Assembly: GCA_013396635.1 (NCBI GenBank)
Contig: WBMW01004865.1
Coordinates: 265,123-329,122, forward strand
Length of the DNA stretch: 64,000 nt
Direction: 5' to 3'
DNA from: Penelope pileata
Taxonomy: Eukaryota > Chordata > Aves > Galliformes > Cracidae
In this document: positions 13,601-25,870 of the stretch, in pieces
Position numbering within the stretch: the stretch's first letter is position 1
How the letters are laid out: each line of letters opens with the position of its first letter
Program-made: the position numbers and the translations under genes
The notes under the pieces: generated by a model
Seen by the model: only the letters and a program-made list of their open reading frames with translations
The model's database searches: none
Told to the model about the DNA's origin: nothing

Positions 13601-16600
13601 TGCTTATTTGATTTCACACAGAAATTTAATCTCAGGGCACACTGCTGTCTCAGCACCAAATCCAAAGCACGGGGAGACACATATAATCAGTCTTCAGGGA
13701 AAAAAAATATATATGCTGATGTTTTTTCAGTCCTTAAAATAAAAATTAAAATAAAATAGAAGACTTCCTTGCTGCCTGAAGAAAAACAGCAGACACTTAC
13801 TTCAGGAGAGATTCTTAGTTATTGGTACATTGTGAGAGAATGAACCTTCTCAGAGTTCATGATTTGCCATTGAACTCTTTATTTCCTATTTCGTCCATTC
13901 ATTATGCTGACCCTAAGTGAGTCTTATTGACTTCTCAGGCCTCAGTGAATAGTAAGTTTTCATGTGTTTCCTAACAGTTAACTTCAGAAAAATCATTTTT
14001 CATGGAAAAAATCTTTCCTGGTTAGTAAGGAGCTGACTCCTCCAACACATCATTTGTGCTACTTAGTGTCTAATTGAAAACCAAGGCAATAAGAATTCAG
14101 ATGTGAACTTTTGTTTCCTAATTTGTTTTGAATTTTGCTTGTGACAATGCAACAAAATTCTGCTTAAGAAAAATGCAGTAATACAAAACAATGTTACAAC
14201 TAAAAACTGTTCAGCATTTGAAGTCAGATTTTTGCTGTGCTACATACAACAGGGAGAAGCCTCCTTGAAAGCACCAGTTAGGTAAGCAAAACCTTGACTA
14301 GATCTGCTCAGATCTGATTTATTTTATCATTCTCGTGTGTGCTGCAATAACTTTTAAAGAGGGGAGGTAGGATGGGGGGGCAATTTAATCAAAAGCTCCG
14401 GTCTATCTCTGCCTCACTCCAGTGGCTTAGGTGTGCATGGGGAAGAAATAGCAAAGCGCTGATGAGTGGGTAACAGTTTTACTACCATAAATAGAGTCAG
14501 GATGTGAAGAAAGACCAAATGATGATAGTAACTCAGGTAAAAATCACTAGCTGGGTTTAGATATGAAGCAAGACAAAGAGATTGCCTTGCATCTACGTAG
14601 TCAATGACATAGCTGATGACTTATGTCAACCATCAAATTTGACAGATGACTGTGAACAGATGATAGTAATTAATAGGGTGAACATCCATATTCAGAGGTT
14701 TAGGGTAGGAGCCTGAGCTCATGGTGAAATTGTGACATGTAGGAGCTGCACTGCCAGCCCAGATCCACATATGTCAGTGTCGGAATTGCCATTTTGCCCT
14801 GGCTCACAACTGGACTGTGGGGTTCTAGATCAGTGTGTGTGTTCCGCACATTGTTAGAGAATGTCATAAAATAGAAACCATATAATAGAAACAGCCACTT
14901 CCCCGCATGGCATACCTCACTTAATAAGTAAATTTCAAATTGCATGTCACTGATCTTGTTCCATCCTTGAGAATCCTCACCTCTAAATTCCCTTTCGACA
15001 GCTACGAACTACAGATAAATTGATTTTTTCCAATATTTTGCTCATGATTATATTCTTCCACACCTTTTTCTAAAAATGTCTAGAATTTCTTATAATCCTC
15101 TATAGTCTTCCGTAACTTTAACTGGCATATATTAACATCCAGTATGATGACGTTCTTTACAAGTATTCTCAGAAGCCACACATTTGCTTATGAACTCTAT
15201 ATCTCCTTTGTATTCACTGTCTGTGGTGCCTCTTTACGCTTCAACTGATTTCATTCATATTATTTGATATAATAGTTAATTTTGACACAAAGTATTTTAA
15301 TTCTTTGGTTGGATTTATTCATCTAGGATTTTTACTGTTTACTCATTGATATCAATTCCTTTGAGTCTTAACTTCATGGTTTAATTATTGGAGTACTTTA
15401 CAACTTCTGATTTAGGACTGAGGAAGCAGAGTTCTTGTTTCATTTTGTGTTGTTGCTTTTGTTTTTCTTTTTAATAAAGACATTATTCATTATTTTATTG
15501 GAAGTTATTTTAAATTGAGAAGTCAGTAATCAATGCTTTTTGAGTATGTGTTAATGATGTTTGCGCTACTTAAAAAATCATAGATCCTAGAATTTTAACT
15601 TGAGATGTGTCAGGACCCCGGGCTGGATCTGCCTGACAAATACTGAATATAGATCAATTTGCATTTTTTTCCTTAAAGACCATGGCCTAAAACATTTTGA
15701 AACTAGAAATCTAGTTTTATCTGAGCTAAAACAAATGGAACGGACTCACTAAAATAATGAAAATGATTAATTAAAATGAAAAGAAATAAAAAGGGTGGAT
15801 AAACAAATCTTCCCTGCGCTGTTTTTTTTTTTCCCCTGGCCTTCCACCATTAGAGGCCTAACGATTTTCTGAGTTGAAGAAAATCTTTCTTTCTGTCTAA
15901 TGCTTATTTGTGTACCTGCTCTCTTTTACTTGAGAAATTTTGACTATTTGGGGATATCATGCAGGTGACATACCAGAAAAACTCTTACACAGCCTTAATT
16001 ACACCCAGGGAAGCTATTATCCTATGCCCGAAGGTTGCAGCTGATCCTATGGGTAACAGTTAGAGCAAGGAGAACAAGTGGGACTTTTAACTTTTACCCA
16101 AGCACTGTATCTCCTTAGAAAATTGTAATGCCACAGGTTTGTTACGTGAAAAGTATAGCTCCAAGTAAAGATGTTGGCAAACCCTTTATTTTTAAAGGAT
16201 GTTTGACTACTTTGGATTGGTGTAAAAACGTCTACCAGACTAAGCTGCTCAGGAATCCTGGATGCAATAACATCACATATCTCAACTTAGTTACATTCTG
16301 GCTCAGGCTAGATCAATTTGAGGTACTCTCAGATGTTGCAAAATAGGCACTTCATGACCTGCCTGGCTGACCGTAGAAAATTCATGCCAAATTCACAAAG
16401 GAACTTGCTGTAACATAAGCCCTGAACTCTACTCTATATCCAGAAGTTAAAACTTTGAACTTGAATAATTTGCACAATCAAAAGGATATGGTAGAATAAA
16501 ATTGTAATTTCAATGGTTTATTTCAATTATGTTGAGCTTTAGTTGCCTGCTTCCACAAAATGCCATAAATTCTTTTTTTTTTTTTTCCTCGCCCCTTAAA

Positions 16601-16609
16601 AAAAATGAA

Positions 16610-16612
<3 letters not shown>

Positions 16613-16641
<29 letters not shown>
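16613..16641 (+). repeat. Poly-T run (29 T)
   Basis: An uninterrupted run of 29 T, preceded by a shorter run at 16573-16586. There is no LINE or SINE body next to it that would make it a retroposon tail; it is a plain homopolymer. Confidence 0.9.
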
Positions 16642-16643
<2 letters not shown>

Positions 16644-19147
16644 TATCCAACATCTTAGAAGATGACAGGATGTGCATATACTATTATACTATGCAGGTTT
16701 GTGCTAAAATATTGTAAGCCCTAAACATACAGCTTTCCATGATAGCTTAAGATTTTAAGAAAGATGCTTAACTGTTGATTTTGTTAAAATATCATGAATT
16801 ACATTTAGCTCTATTTAGCACAATTGCTGTATGTTATCAGCTAGGATCAGGTTTATTATACTGTTTTGATAAAATCTTGTGATGCATTAATAATTGCTCT
16901 ACAGAATTATGTTTCTTTATAGTTTCTTGAGACATACAATTATTCAGGATATTAAGTAAAATATTTGTACAATAAATGTTTTAACTTCTGAGCAAATACG
17001 TTAATTATGTCAGAGGAGCAGGTAATTATTGTTTTTATTTGTAATTATTAATTGTAATTATTGTTGTGGTAGCAATATCCTAAACTGAGAGAAAAAGATG
17101 TGTGGATTCCTCTCAAAAATATATAGATTCATATGCATTATGCATGTTAATTTTTATAATGAATTTATTTTTTGCTGTTGCTCAGAAAAACGAAATGTGA
17201 TCATTATAGATACTCAGATATTTTCCTTAATCCCTGGTTCACTGCAGTGATTAACTGTCAAGTTGAGCCAGAAAGTCTGGGGATGAGGCAGTGTTCTGTT
17301 GAGTAGCAAGAGAGAATCTAAGATCATCTTTTCAAAATCACATATTCTAGGACTGACAGAGCATAGCGTGCTTGCTTTTTTCCTCTCTGTATGGTACTAT
17401 AACAAGCTTCTTTTAAACTGGAAAGTGTAAGGAAAGTGGAAAAATTTAAATTGGTAAGTGTAGACCTATAAAGATTATAGAGTATATGTAATTAGCTCTT
17501 CATTCTATGCAGATGCCAAGGACAGATTTTGAGTCTAACACTAAATGACTCAAGGAACAGTGATAGACATGCAAAAAGAGAAATTACATTTGCCAATAAA
17601 GGCGATTAGCTGAGTTATTTTGACTTGAGCAGCTGTAGGAAGCCACTTAAAGATATTAAGAGAAATCAGATAATACCTTCAAACAGGTTATGTATATATG
17701 GGAAAAACCTTAGGACAGACACTGCAGACAGAGATATTCCTAGGAAGGAAAGGAGATTGGATCAGAGTGAGATTTGCAAAATAAATATTAGGTTTTTTTC
17801 CTACTGAGTGGATGTACTCAACAGTAAAGCTTGGAACTATATCCTCACAATTCCAGCCACATTCTCGAAAACTTTTTGAATTCATGTGAGTTAGTAATTA
17901 TCTGGCATAGAAGACTTTCCCAGTACAGAATGGGCCTTGATATGACCATTTTGTTGCATTTTGTAGCTATAGACTAACAATATAGAGAAATGCTGACAGA
18001 CTCAGAGGTCTGACAGTATAAAGGCTGATCTATGTTTTCAAGGGCTTTTTCATCACAGGTTTAGCTTTCCTTGCTTAATGTGAAGTTTGCTAATTCTGGG
18101 GAAATGCCAGCAGGATGATATAGTACATAAAACTTTCATTATTTAGAATCATTTTGAACATGGGTCTAATTTTGGCAAACATAGTACATGAGCTAATAGA
18201 TAGGCCCTTAGAAACAGAAAATTTTACTATTTAGATGAAGGTCCTGTCAGTAGGAAAGTAATTTGTTGTATAAGGTTTTGGAGTACATAAACACTGATTC
18301 AAGAGAACAAAGCATCAGCTTGTATGGGTCTACTTCAATTGATTATGTCACAAGCATTTTAAGTTGTCACTAAATATGGTGCGTCCTTTTTGAACATACA
18401 CCCAAATCCCAATATCCAACTTAAGATCGTGCCTCATCCTTAACAGGGCTCAGAAACTCCAGTTATCACTGGCACAACCCCCAGACATAATCCAGGGATT
18501 GAGCTCCCTCCACCTTTATCCCCTGGCAAGCTTGTTACAGTTAACAGTACCAGAGCACAATGCAGGACTGAACTCCATTAACTAGATATGTATATACATA
18601 TACATATAAAGTTCTGATTGGAGGCAAAAAAAAAAAAGCATTTTTCATTTTATCTTGCTTTGTTTTAGTTAAAGTGCTCACATGAGATATGAGCTCAGAC
18701 TACTGGGAATACACATCTTTTACTTCCCAAAAGTATTCTAATCACAAAACTATAGGCTATTCAGGGACTACTTTCTACGGTTCATATTTAAGCTACCAGG
18801 ATTCAGATGAAGAGATGGTGACACAGTGAAGTTTTTGGTCAAAGTATTTTTTGTCCTTTCTGCCATGACTACTAACAGAATAGTTTCTACAATGCTTAAT
18901 TTCTCAAGGATTATAGCAGCTATATAAGCAATTTTACTGCACTCTTCTCAATGCATAATTTCATGAGCTGTTAGAAGTTCATTTTCTCAGAGATTCTGCA
19001 AATATCCTTGTCCAGCATACTGTACTTGAAAGACAGATTATATAATTACTTGCTTTTCCTCTACTCATGAACTTTTTCTTACATTTCCCTATTGGCTTAC
19101 TTAGTCTATTTCTTGACATATTTTTGATTCCTACTGTTAAATCCAAT

Positions 19148-19623
19148 AACACCCTCAGCAAGTTTGCAGATGATGCCAAGCTGTGTGGTGCAGTTGACAC
19201 GCCAGAGGGAAGGAATGCTATCCAGAGGGACCTGGACTTGAGGCTTGAGAGGTGGGCCCATGCCAACCTCATGAAGTTCAACAAAGCCAAGTGCAAGGTC
19301 CTGCACCTGGGTCAAAGCAATCCCAAGTACACATACAGGCTGGGCGGAGAATGGCTTGAGAGTAGCCCTGAGGAGAAGGATTTGGTGGTGTTTGTTGATA
19401 AGAAGCTCAACATGAGCCGGCAGTGTGCGCTTGCAGCCCAGAAGGCCAACCGCATCCTGGGCTGCATCAAGAGAAACATGGCCAGCAGGTTGAGGGAGGT
19501 GATTCTGCCCCTCTACTCTGCTCTCGTGAGACCTCACCTGGAGTATTGTGTCCAGTTCTAGGGCCCCCAACACAAGAAGGATGTGGAGCTGTTGGANCAT
19601 TCTATGATTCTATGATTCTGTGA
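19148..19623 (+). mobile_element. CR1 LINE, 5'-truncated, with collapsed 3' region at an N
   Basis: The element begins inside the reverse-transcriptase domain, a few codons before the catalytic FADD motif (LSKFADDAKL, about 19157-19187). It then runs as one open frame through AIQRDLD, RWAHANLMKFNKAKCKVLHL, SSPEEKDL, NMSRQCALAAQKA and the thumb-like LVRPHLEYCVQF before a TAG stop at 19558-19560. After AAGGATGTGGAGCTGTTGGA comes a single N at 19597. The sequence then jumps directly to the terminal CATTCTATGATTCTATGATT repeats of the CR1 3' end. The rest of ORF2 and the 3' UTR (several hundred bases in the family) are therefore missing exactly at the N. This is either a true deletion or a collapsed assembly gap. 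About 135 codons are preserved, but the copy is non-functional. Confidence 0.92.
19597..19597. other. Single ambiguous base (N) at a CR1 junction
   Basis: One N separates CR1 ORF2 sequence from the CR1 terminal repeats. Its place at a structural discontinuity suggests that an assembly gap was closed to one base rather than a simple miscalled base. Confidence 0.9.
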
Positions 19624-22600
19624 AATGAGAAGACATACATCATGTTTGTTGTCAGATCAGCATTCTGTCTCTACTCTAATTATATTTGGAGAGCATTTGG
19701 CACATTTTCAAAATAACTGATATTTTTTTTAATTTTTAAGACTTTTTAACAAAATATCTGCTCTTATCTTCTTATATAGAAAGTTGTAGTTGTTCTTTTT
19801 ATTATTATTATTATTTTAAGATCGATGTTTTATACTACAAAGCAATTATGCTCTGAAGAAAACTAGTTGAATTTTCCATAGTTAGCTCCATGACCAGAGA
19901 AATATCATACCGTGTTTTGAAATCATTCCAGATATATCACAAAGAAAGATTTTGAGGAGATTTCTGCTTTGTATGTTGAGAATTGGTACTTGAGTTCCTG
20001 CATATCAGCTCTAATATAGATTCTTCTACAACTGTAGACGATGATTCCATTGAATTAGCCAAAGTAATGTTTTAAAAGGGAAAAGGTTGTTCCACTACTA
20101 GATACCTTGTAATTTAAACCTATATATGCTACCTCTGTTACACTTGGTCATTAACATGGTCCTCATTGTGTTAAGCCTTAAGCACCAAACATTTCAGGAT
20201 GAAGAAACCAGATATGTAATTTCTATCAGAGGTTCCTAACTGCATGCATCTTCAAGAAGAAATAAACTTTCTGGTACAGAAATAGAACAGTTCTTCAGTG
20301 ACATCATGCCAAATCTCTTGCATGACTATCATACATAGCATATTAGAACAACCATGCAGTGAGTCTGTGGCCAACCAGTGGGTAGATGAGCATAATGCAG
20401 GTGATGAATTCCTGATCACGAAACCAGGTCTGTCACTGATTGCTTTCTTGATCAAAGCCAAGTCGATTAACTATTCTAGCTCCTTTATCTGTAAAACTCA
20501 CATATCTCACAGCAACGTTGTGCGAACACATTGATTTCACATTGATATAAAACAGCTTCCCACCACGGCCCTTTTCTCAAAATCTATGGATAAGACTTTT
20601 TCCTGGTTTACACTTCCTCTCAGGAATACACAAACCCATTATCATGATCATTTCTGTTCTATGCTGAAAATAATCAATGAAGTTGAAAGTGTTACCATCA
20701 TCGTTATTTATCAGGAGAGACTTAGTTGTGCTATACTTAAGTCTCTAGCTGTCTCATGCCCTCAATGACAGAAGGAGGTTCTACATCAAGGAATAAATGA
20801 GATGATCAAAAAGTTTCCTGATTATGCAAGATGTTTTCTCATGTTATCTCCTTAAAGAAAAATGTTAGAGGGTTGTTTTGGATCTGAGTATAAATTGCCC
20901 TTTATCAGTTCCTTCAGGTAAGTGTCATACAAAATAAACCTTTAAATATATTTAACTACTAAGTTTCTTTATCTTTTTAGGGGCTGATTTTCAAAGGTGC
21001 CACATATCTTTGATTCTAGACTACATCTAGTTTAGATGTGGGTGCCCAGAACTTCTGCATCATCATATTCATAAATTTAAGTTTTTCCTTTGTTATCACA
21101 AACTAGCAAAAATTCAACACAGTTCTAGGCACGGAGTGCTCTATACTTTGGAGATTTTTTTTTAACAGTTTTATTTCATAGTTTTCTAATGTGGACTGTA
21201 GTCTGTGAGGAATATAATAGATCTCTCTTATTTGGAAATAAATTCTCTCTTCGTACATATGCAGTTAATATTTATTTGTGGCTATCTTTTTAGTATCCTA
21301 AAAAAAGTCATCTAAAGCAGTACTAGCAAATAGTCTGTGATTAGAAAAAAGCTATTCTTCTTAATAAAATTGCTGGATTAGAGACAGTAGTTTTAAAAAT
21401 AATATTATCTTTAATAATCTCTTGTACACTTTAAATAAATGTGTTGCATAGAGCTAACAGGTTAGTGAAATATAAAATTGTCCTGAAAAATTCTGAGGGC
21501 TTTATGAACCCTTCTCTGGAAGGTCTTGAAATCTTAAAAAAGGTATGTCGTTAATTTGAAGCTTGGGATTACTAAGTCTTCGAGATAGGCGTATAATTAC
21601 AGAAAATTTATAACAGACAAGATATTGGTTATGGAGAGATTTGCATTCCTTTCTATTAAAATTAACAATTCACATACAGTAAGTTCAATTGCTCTGTTAG
21701 TAAGACATCATTTTCAAAATACAAATGTGTTTTTAATCACTCAATCATTTTTACAGGTGAGTTTTAACTTCTGGTGTTACACAACCACATGGTGGCACTG
21801 TTGATTAAATTTGGATTCAGACAACGTCATAATTCCAGAGCTCTGCAATAAGGTGGCTGCACTCCTACATCTACCTGTGGATCTTCTTTCTACCTCTTGT
21901 GTGAAGATAATGAGGGGGCCTGAGTGCAGAGGCAGATGCAGAAACGAGTTCAGAGACACAGAAACTCATGATAAAATAAATGCAGTCCAGACTAATTTAG
22001 CAGTTCACAATACAGCTCTGTTTGAAGTACTTAGTGTAATGTTGTAATTGATTATTTTGTCATACTTCTTATAGGAAGTAATGTCACTTGTTATATTCTC
22101 TCTCTTCAAAATATATGTTAATTTAGTTTTGAATTGAGATCAACAAAATACTCTGGACAAGGAAGTACATTCATTGTCCAATATGAAAGGAAAGAAGATT
22201 AGCTCAGTGAGAGGAATACTTTTGGTACTTTCGTTCATTTAGGATAGCGCAAGCATTTTTTCTTCTTACTTTTTCCCCATTGAAATTACTATTTAGGTTT
22301 GGTATGTGTCTAGTTTGTGTTTAAAGCTATCTGTTTCAGGGAGACAACAAAGAAACCTAAAGCACCTGGAAGACATACACCATTTACTGACTAGCGATTG
22401 AAGCTCTGAGCCTCTGAGATCGTGTGTGCTTTAGGAGAGATGGGTGAGTAACAGCAATGCAGCCATCTGGCTGATGATATCAGCTTCAAGAATCTTTATG
22501 GGTTTACACAACTTGTTTCTATGCTTCGTAGTAATAAAAGGTGACATCAGAATCAGTCTGTATAGTCTGTCTCCTTTCAGTATACTGGTTTGATGTATGT

Positions 22601-23624
22601 TAGACAGAACATGGAAGTATTCTCATATAACAGTCAAAGGAGGTAAAGCTAGAAATTTATGTGTAAACACAGCACGGTATGACATTACCAATGGACTACT
22701 ATGCCTGCAGCCAGAAATTTTTGTCTTGGATCACTAAAAACTAAAATCCACATGTCAACTTGTCTTGTCCAGATCAAACCTCTCTGCAAGAGACATTCAG
22801 TATATTGCTGCAGACAATGCTTTTTCCTTTTTTAATTTTAAAAACATGGTAGCACACTTTCAGTGCGGTTCTATGAAATCAATAATACTGCTATGTATTT
22901 TACTCACTGAACTATATTGGTCTCTGGATTTATATTTATGTACATCAGACTGTTGTTTTTTTTTTTATAAAATGTCAAATTTAAACCATTAGCTATGCTT
23001 ATGTTACAGAGTTCTGACAGTAGAATTAATAATGGATGAGGCTACAACTTGATGTGTACACCTTTATATCAGATACTCTACATATTAAAAAAATACAATT
23101 ACTGACTCTAAATTTGACATTTTCTGTTGTCATCAGAGCTCAAGTCTTGTCACTGATCTGGTTTGTATACTTTGCCCTCATCCTGATGCCAGTCACTGGA
23201 ATGCCATTTGTCTCCCTGGTATTGTTTCAGGTTTATGTTAACATAACATGAGCTCACCTGCCATTTTTATCATTGCAGAACAATGGGCAGCTAATTTATA
23301 AGCAGTTCAAGACATAGCACCTAAACCAAACTGATTTCTAGGATTTTGAAATCCCAGACATTCTTCTATATGTCATTCTGTTCCCTTAAAGAAGGCTAAC
23401 TTAATTTTCCTATTAAAAGGTTTACTACTATGAAAGCATTTAAGTTCTTTTAAGGGAATAAAGCTACATGCAGATATACAATGCAAATGTATTTTACATG
23501 CAGAATGAACTTTGGTATATGCTAGCTGAAATGTGGTATATGAGCCAATTTAAGCCTAAATCCAATTTATAGCTTAAAATCAGCTCAGTTAATAGATCCG
23601 TGCCTAAGGTATTACCACTGCAGG
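19624..23624. other. AT-rich non-coding stretch, nothing recognised
   Basis: About 4 kb of AT-rich sequence with short simple repeats only. Frames of up to 78 codons (for example 20298-20534 and 21811-22047) show no domain or motif that I recognise. There are no tRNA-like cloverleaf elements or obvious splice-bounded conserved frames. Confidence 0.5.
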
Positions 23625-24010
23625 GGGCAGGGTGGAGGCCATGGCAGGCCCGGTGTGTGGCTGGGCTGCCGTCAGCCTAAGCATGGCTGAGCTGGGTTTC
23701 ACAGGTGCCCCATGGCCAACTGTCCATTGCCCAGCCTGACTGAGCTTCAGCACTGGGAGTGCCATGGGGGGAAGAGGATGAGAGCCGCAGGCTGTCCTTG
23801 TGGGAGACACAGCCTCAAGGGTATGAGGGCTGCAGGGAAGCTGTCACCCTGCCATGGAAGCAGGGGAGGGCAGCAGGCTGGGATGTAAGACCGCATGAAA
23901 AGAAAACTAAGGGGACCATTGCACTTGGGGAGGAAGAAACTCCCACAGCCACAAGCCATGAGGTCTGGAGAAGACCTCTGGGTGCTAGTGAGTTTTTGTC
24001 ACCATTCACT
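23625..24010. repeat. GC-rich unclassified interspersed repeat (copy 1)
   Basis: A sharply GC-richer block in AT-rich surroundings. The segment of about 23712-23818 aligns without gaps to 54336-54445 at roughly three quarters identity by hand. Shared words include CAGCCTG, CTTCAGC, and CTGTGGG/TTGTGGG followed by GAC. Both copies lie in the same orientation. The remainder of the block has no second copy in the window. Two overlapping frames of about 70-95 codons exist on each strand, but their composition follows the GC bias and they are not convincing genes. It could be an internal piece of an endogenous retrovirus or an older interspersed repeat; I cannot name the family. Confidence 0.45.
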
Positions 24011-24571
24011 TCCACTCCAATCATCTTGAGGAGGATTTCAGTGTAGGCTGTAAGATCCCAAGGAAATCTCATATTAGAGCAAAGGTGCTAGGAAGAGGAC
24101 TGTTTATTTGTATAACAATTTAAACTGTATTACATAGTTATTTTGCCAAATTTAAAAGTATGCAGCACATTAGGCTTTTGTGCAATGTCAGGAGGAGGGC
24201 AGAGTCAAAATTACTAGTGAGCTAATGGCAAAGTAAGTTTCCAGCACAACTGAAACAAAAGGGCTTATTCTGAGACTACAGCAATCCAATCTTATTCAGA
24301 ATGGCAATGTTTTCTGAAATATAAGGTACAGCTGATTCTTCAGGACATTCCCAACAAAGAAAAAAAAGGAAGAGAAGGAAAAGAAGAACTTAATTTTAAC
24401 ATTGACGTTGTGAATTTCTGTCTCCAAGTATGAATTTCTGTTTCCAAATATAAGCTACTCATTATAGCTTTTGTACACCTGGAGAAACAAACAGAACTTA
24501 TCAGGCTTAGAGTGATTTTTGCTTTCGTCTTTGTTTTAAAAGCTTACAAAATCAACTTCAAAACTGGAAAA
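24011..24571. other. Non-coding spacer before the mariner
   Basis: About 560 bp of AT-rich sequence with an A/G-rich run around 24356-24390 and no recognised element. It ends at the TA dinucleotide that is the left target duplication of the mariner. Confidence 0.5.
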
Positions 24572-24573
24572 TA

Positions 24574-25868
24574 TGAGGGTTGATCCGAAAGTAATGCCTC
24601 CTATTTTATTATGTTAGCCCATGACATCAGAGGTGGATGTTGGTGGTATGGCAGCAGAGGTTGAACCTTCCAATGAATATTCTGTTACATTTTGCTGCTG
24701 TGTGACAGATGGCAGCAGAGGAGCAGTCTTGACAAAACAGTGACCGACACGGAAGTGTGGATGAAGCAAAGGTGTGGAATTTAATTCCTCCATGAAGAAA
24801 AAATGGCTCCCATCGACATTCATCTATGCTTGCTGAATGTTTATGGAGACCAAACAGTGAGGAAACGGGGTGGTGCATTTCAGCAGTGCTGACAGAGACA
24901 CGAAAGACAAGCCATGTTCCATGTGGCCATGCACAGCTGTCACACTATGAAATGAAGAGAGTCTTGATCAGCTTTTCTGTATGATGCTGAATTACTATCA
25001 GCGAACTGTGTACAGAGCTGAATATCAGCTTCAATTGTGTTGGAAACGATGGTGACAATGCTGGAATATCGCAAAGATTGCACCAGGTGCATCCCATGAA
25101 TGCTCACATAGGAACAGAAAGACTACCATACGCAAATTTGTCAGGACCTATTGAACCAGGCTGAAGGCAATGGTTTCCTGGATTGTACCATTATCAGTGA
25201 TGAGACGTGGTGTCACCACTAAGAGCAGGAATCAAAATGGCATTCCACAGAGTGATGACGTGAATTCCCCATTGAAGACACAGCTCTCAGCAGGTTAAGT
25301 GATGCGCACTGTTTTGTGAGATAGCAAAGAAGTGATCCTTCTGGGTTTCCTGGAAGCTGGACAAACCATTAATTCTGACTGCTATAACACAACACTGACT
25401 AAGCTGAAGGCTCAAACTTCCAGAGACAGGCCAGAGAAGAAGATAACCTTTCTCTTGCAACACAGTAACACCAGGCCCCATAATAGTTTGAAAACGGTGG
25501 AGCACATTGCCAATCTTGGTTGGAATGTCCTACTTCACCTACTGTATAGTTCAGATTTGACACCTTCTGACTTCCATCTGTTCAGGCAGATGAAAGCTGG
25601 ACTGTGTGGGCAACATTTTCCTAGCAACTATGCCATCATAGCAGCTGTGAAGCAGTGGGTCACCTCCGCTGGTGCAGATTTTTCTAAGTGTGGCACGCAG
25701 GCTCTTGTTCATCTCCAGAGAAAATGCACAGCTAATGGTGGTGACTATGTTGAAAAAATAGTGTTTTGTAGCTGAGAATTTGGTCTATCAGACAGTGTTA
25801 TCATGCTCTTTGTATCTGTTGAAATTTCTATGGAAATACATAGGGGGCAATATTTACAGAGCTACCTA
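24574..25868 (+). mobile_element. Full-length mariner-type DNA transposon (Galluhop-like, copy 1)
   Basis: The element is bounded by TA on both sides (24572-24573 and 25869-25870), the invariant target of mariner/Tc1 insertion. The left terminal repeat reads TGAGGGTTGATCCGAAAGTA. The right end is the degenerate inverse of the same repeat (compare the intact end of copy 2 at 34419-34440). The length of about 1.3 kb is typical for a complete mariner. It encodes a broken transposase (separate entry). A second copy in opposite orientation lies at 34419-35202, and an internally deleted relative at 47013-47555. The family assignment to the chicken Galluhop group is from memory of its ends and protein, not from a search. 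Confidence 0.9.
24761..25776 (+). pseudogene. mariner transposase, disrupted (copy 1)
   Basis: Mariner transposases bind the terminal repeats with an N-terminal helix-turn-helix and cut DNA with a D,D34D catalytic triad. Here the first helix-turn-helix block reads from 24761 (MKQRC, then EEKMAPIDIHLCLLNVYGDQ) with a TAA stop at 24782-24784. The first catalytic aspartate is present in SDETW (codon 25199-25201), followed by a TAA at 25217-25219. A frame change lies between there and 25332. From 25332 an open frame of 147 codons continues to the TGA at about 25773. It contains HSNTRPH where mariners have HDN, so the second catalytic aspartate is replaced by serine. It also contains YSSDLTPSDFHLF with the third aspartate at exactly the 34-residue spacing. 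Stops, the frameshift and the lost aspartate make it inactive. Confidence 0.88.
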
Positions 25869-25870
25869 TA

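Larger units (their letters stand above)
2202..19147. other. Long AT-rich non-coding stretch without recognisable elements
   Basis: Nearly 17 kb in which I recognise no CR1, LTR or DNA transposon and no exon with homology that I know. Open frames are short (about 60-106 codons) and low in complexity or rich in Phe, Leu and Lys, as expected by chance in AT-rich DNA. It contains small A- or T-rich simple repeats (for example 7651-7673, 11757-11775 and 16613-16641) and a short palindromic TATGTATATACATA near 18590. A somewhat GC-richer patch at 18410-18570 may be an old unidentified repeat. The lack of recent insertions could reflect constraint (regulatory or intronic sequence) or chance. Confidence 0.5.

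Noticed and set aside
16613..16641. Poly-T as a reverse-strand poly(A) tail of a processed pseudogene
   Set aside because: No coding-like or retroposon sequence adjoins the run, so it is treated as a homopolymer.
18410..18570. GC-richer patch with CCCAAATCCC and CCCCCAGACATAATCC phrases
   Set aside because: Could be an old repeat, but no second copy is in the window and no family is recognised.
19106..19600. 164-codon minus-strand open frame
   Set aside because: Exact antisense shadow of the CR1 ORF2 reading frame at 19148-19558.
23604..24072. Several overlapping frames on both strands in the GC-rich block
   Set aside because: Multiple frames open at once reflect GC-rich composition; the block has a related copy at 54.3 kb and behaves like a repeat.
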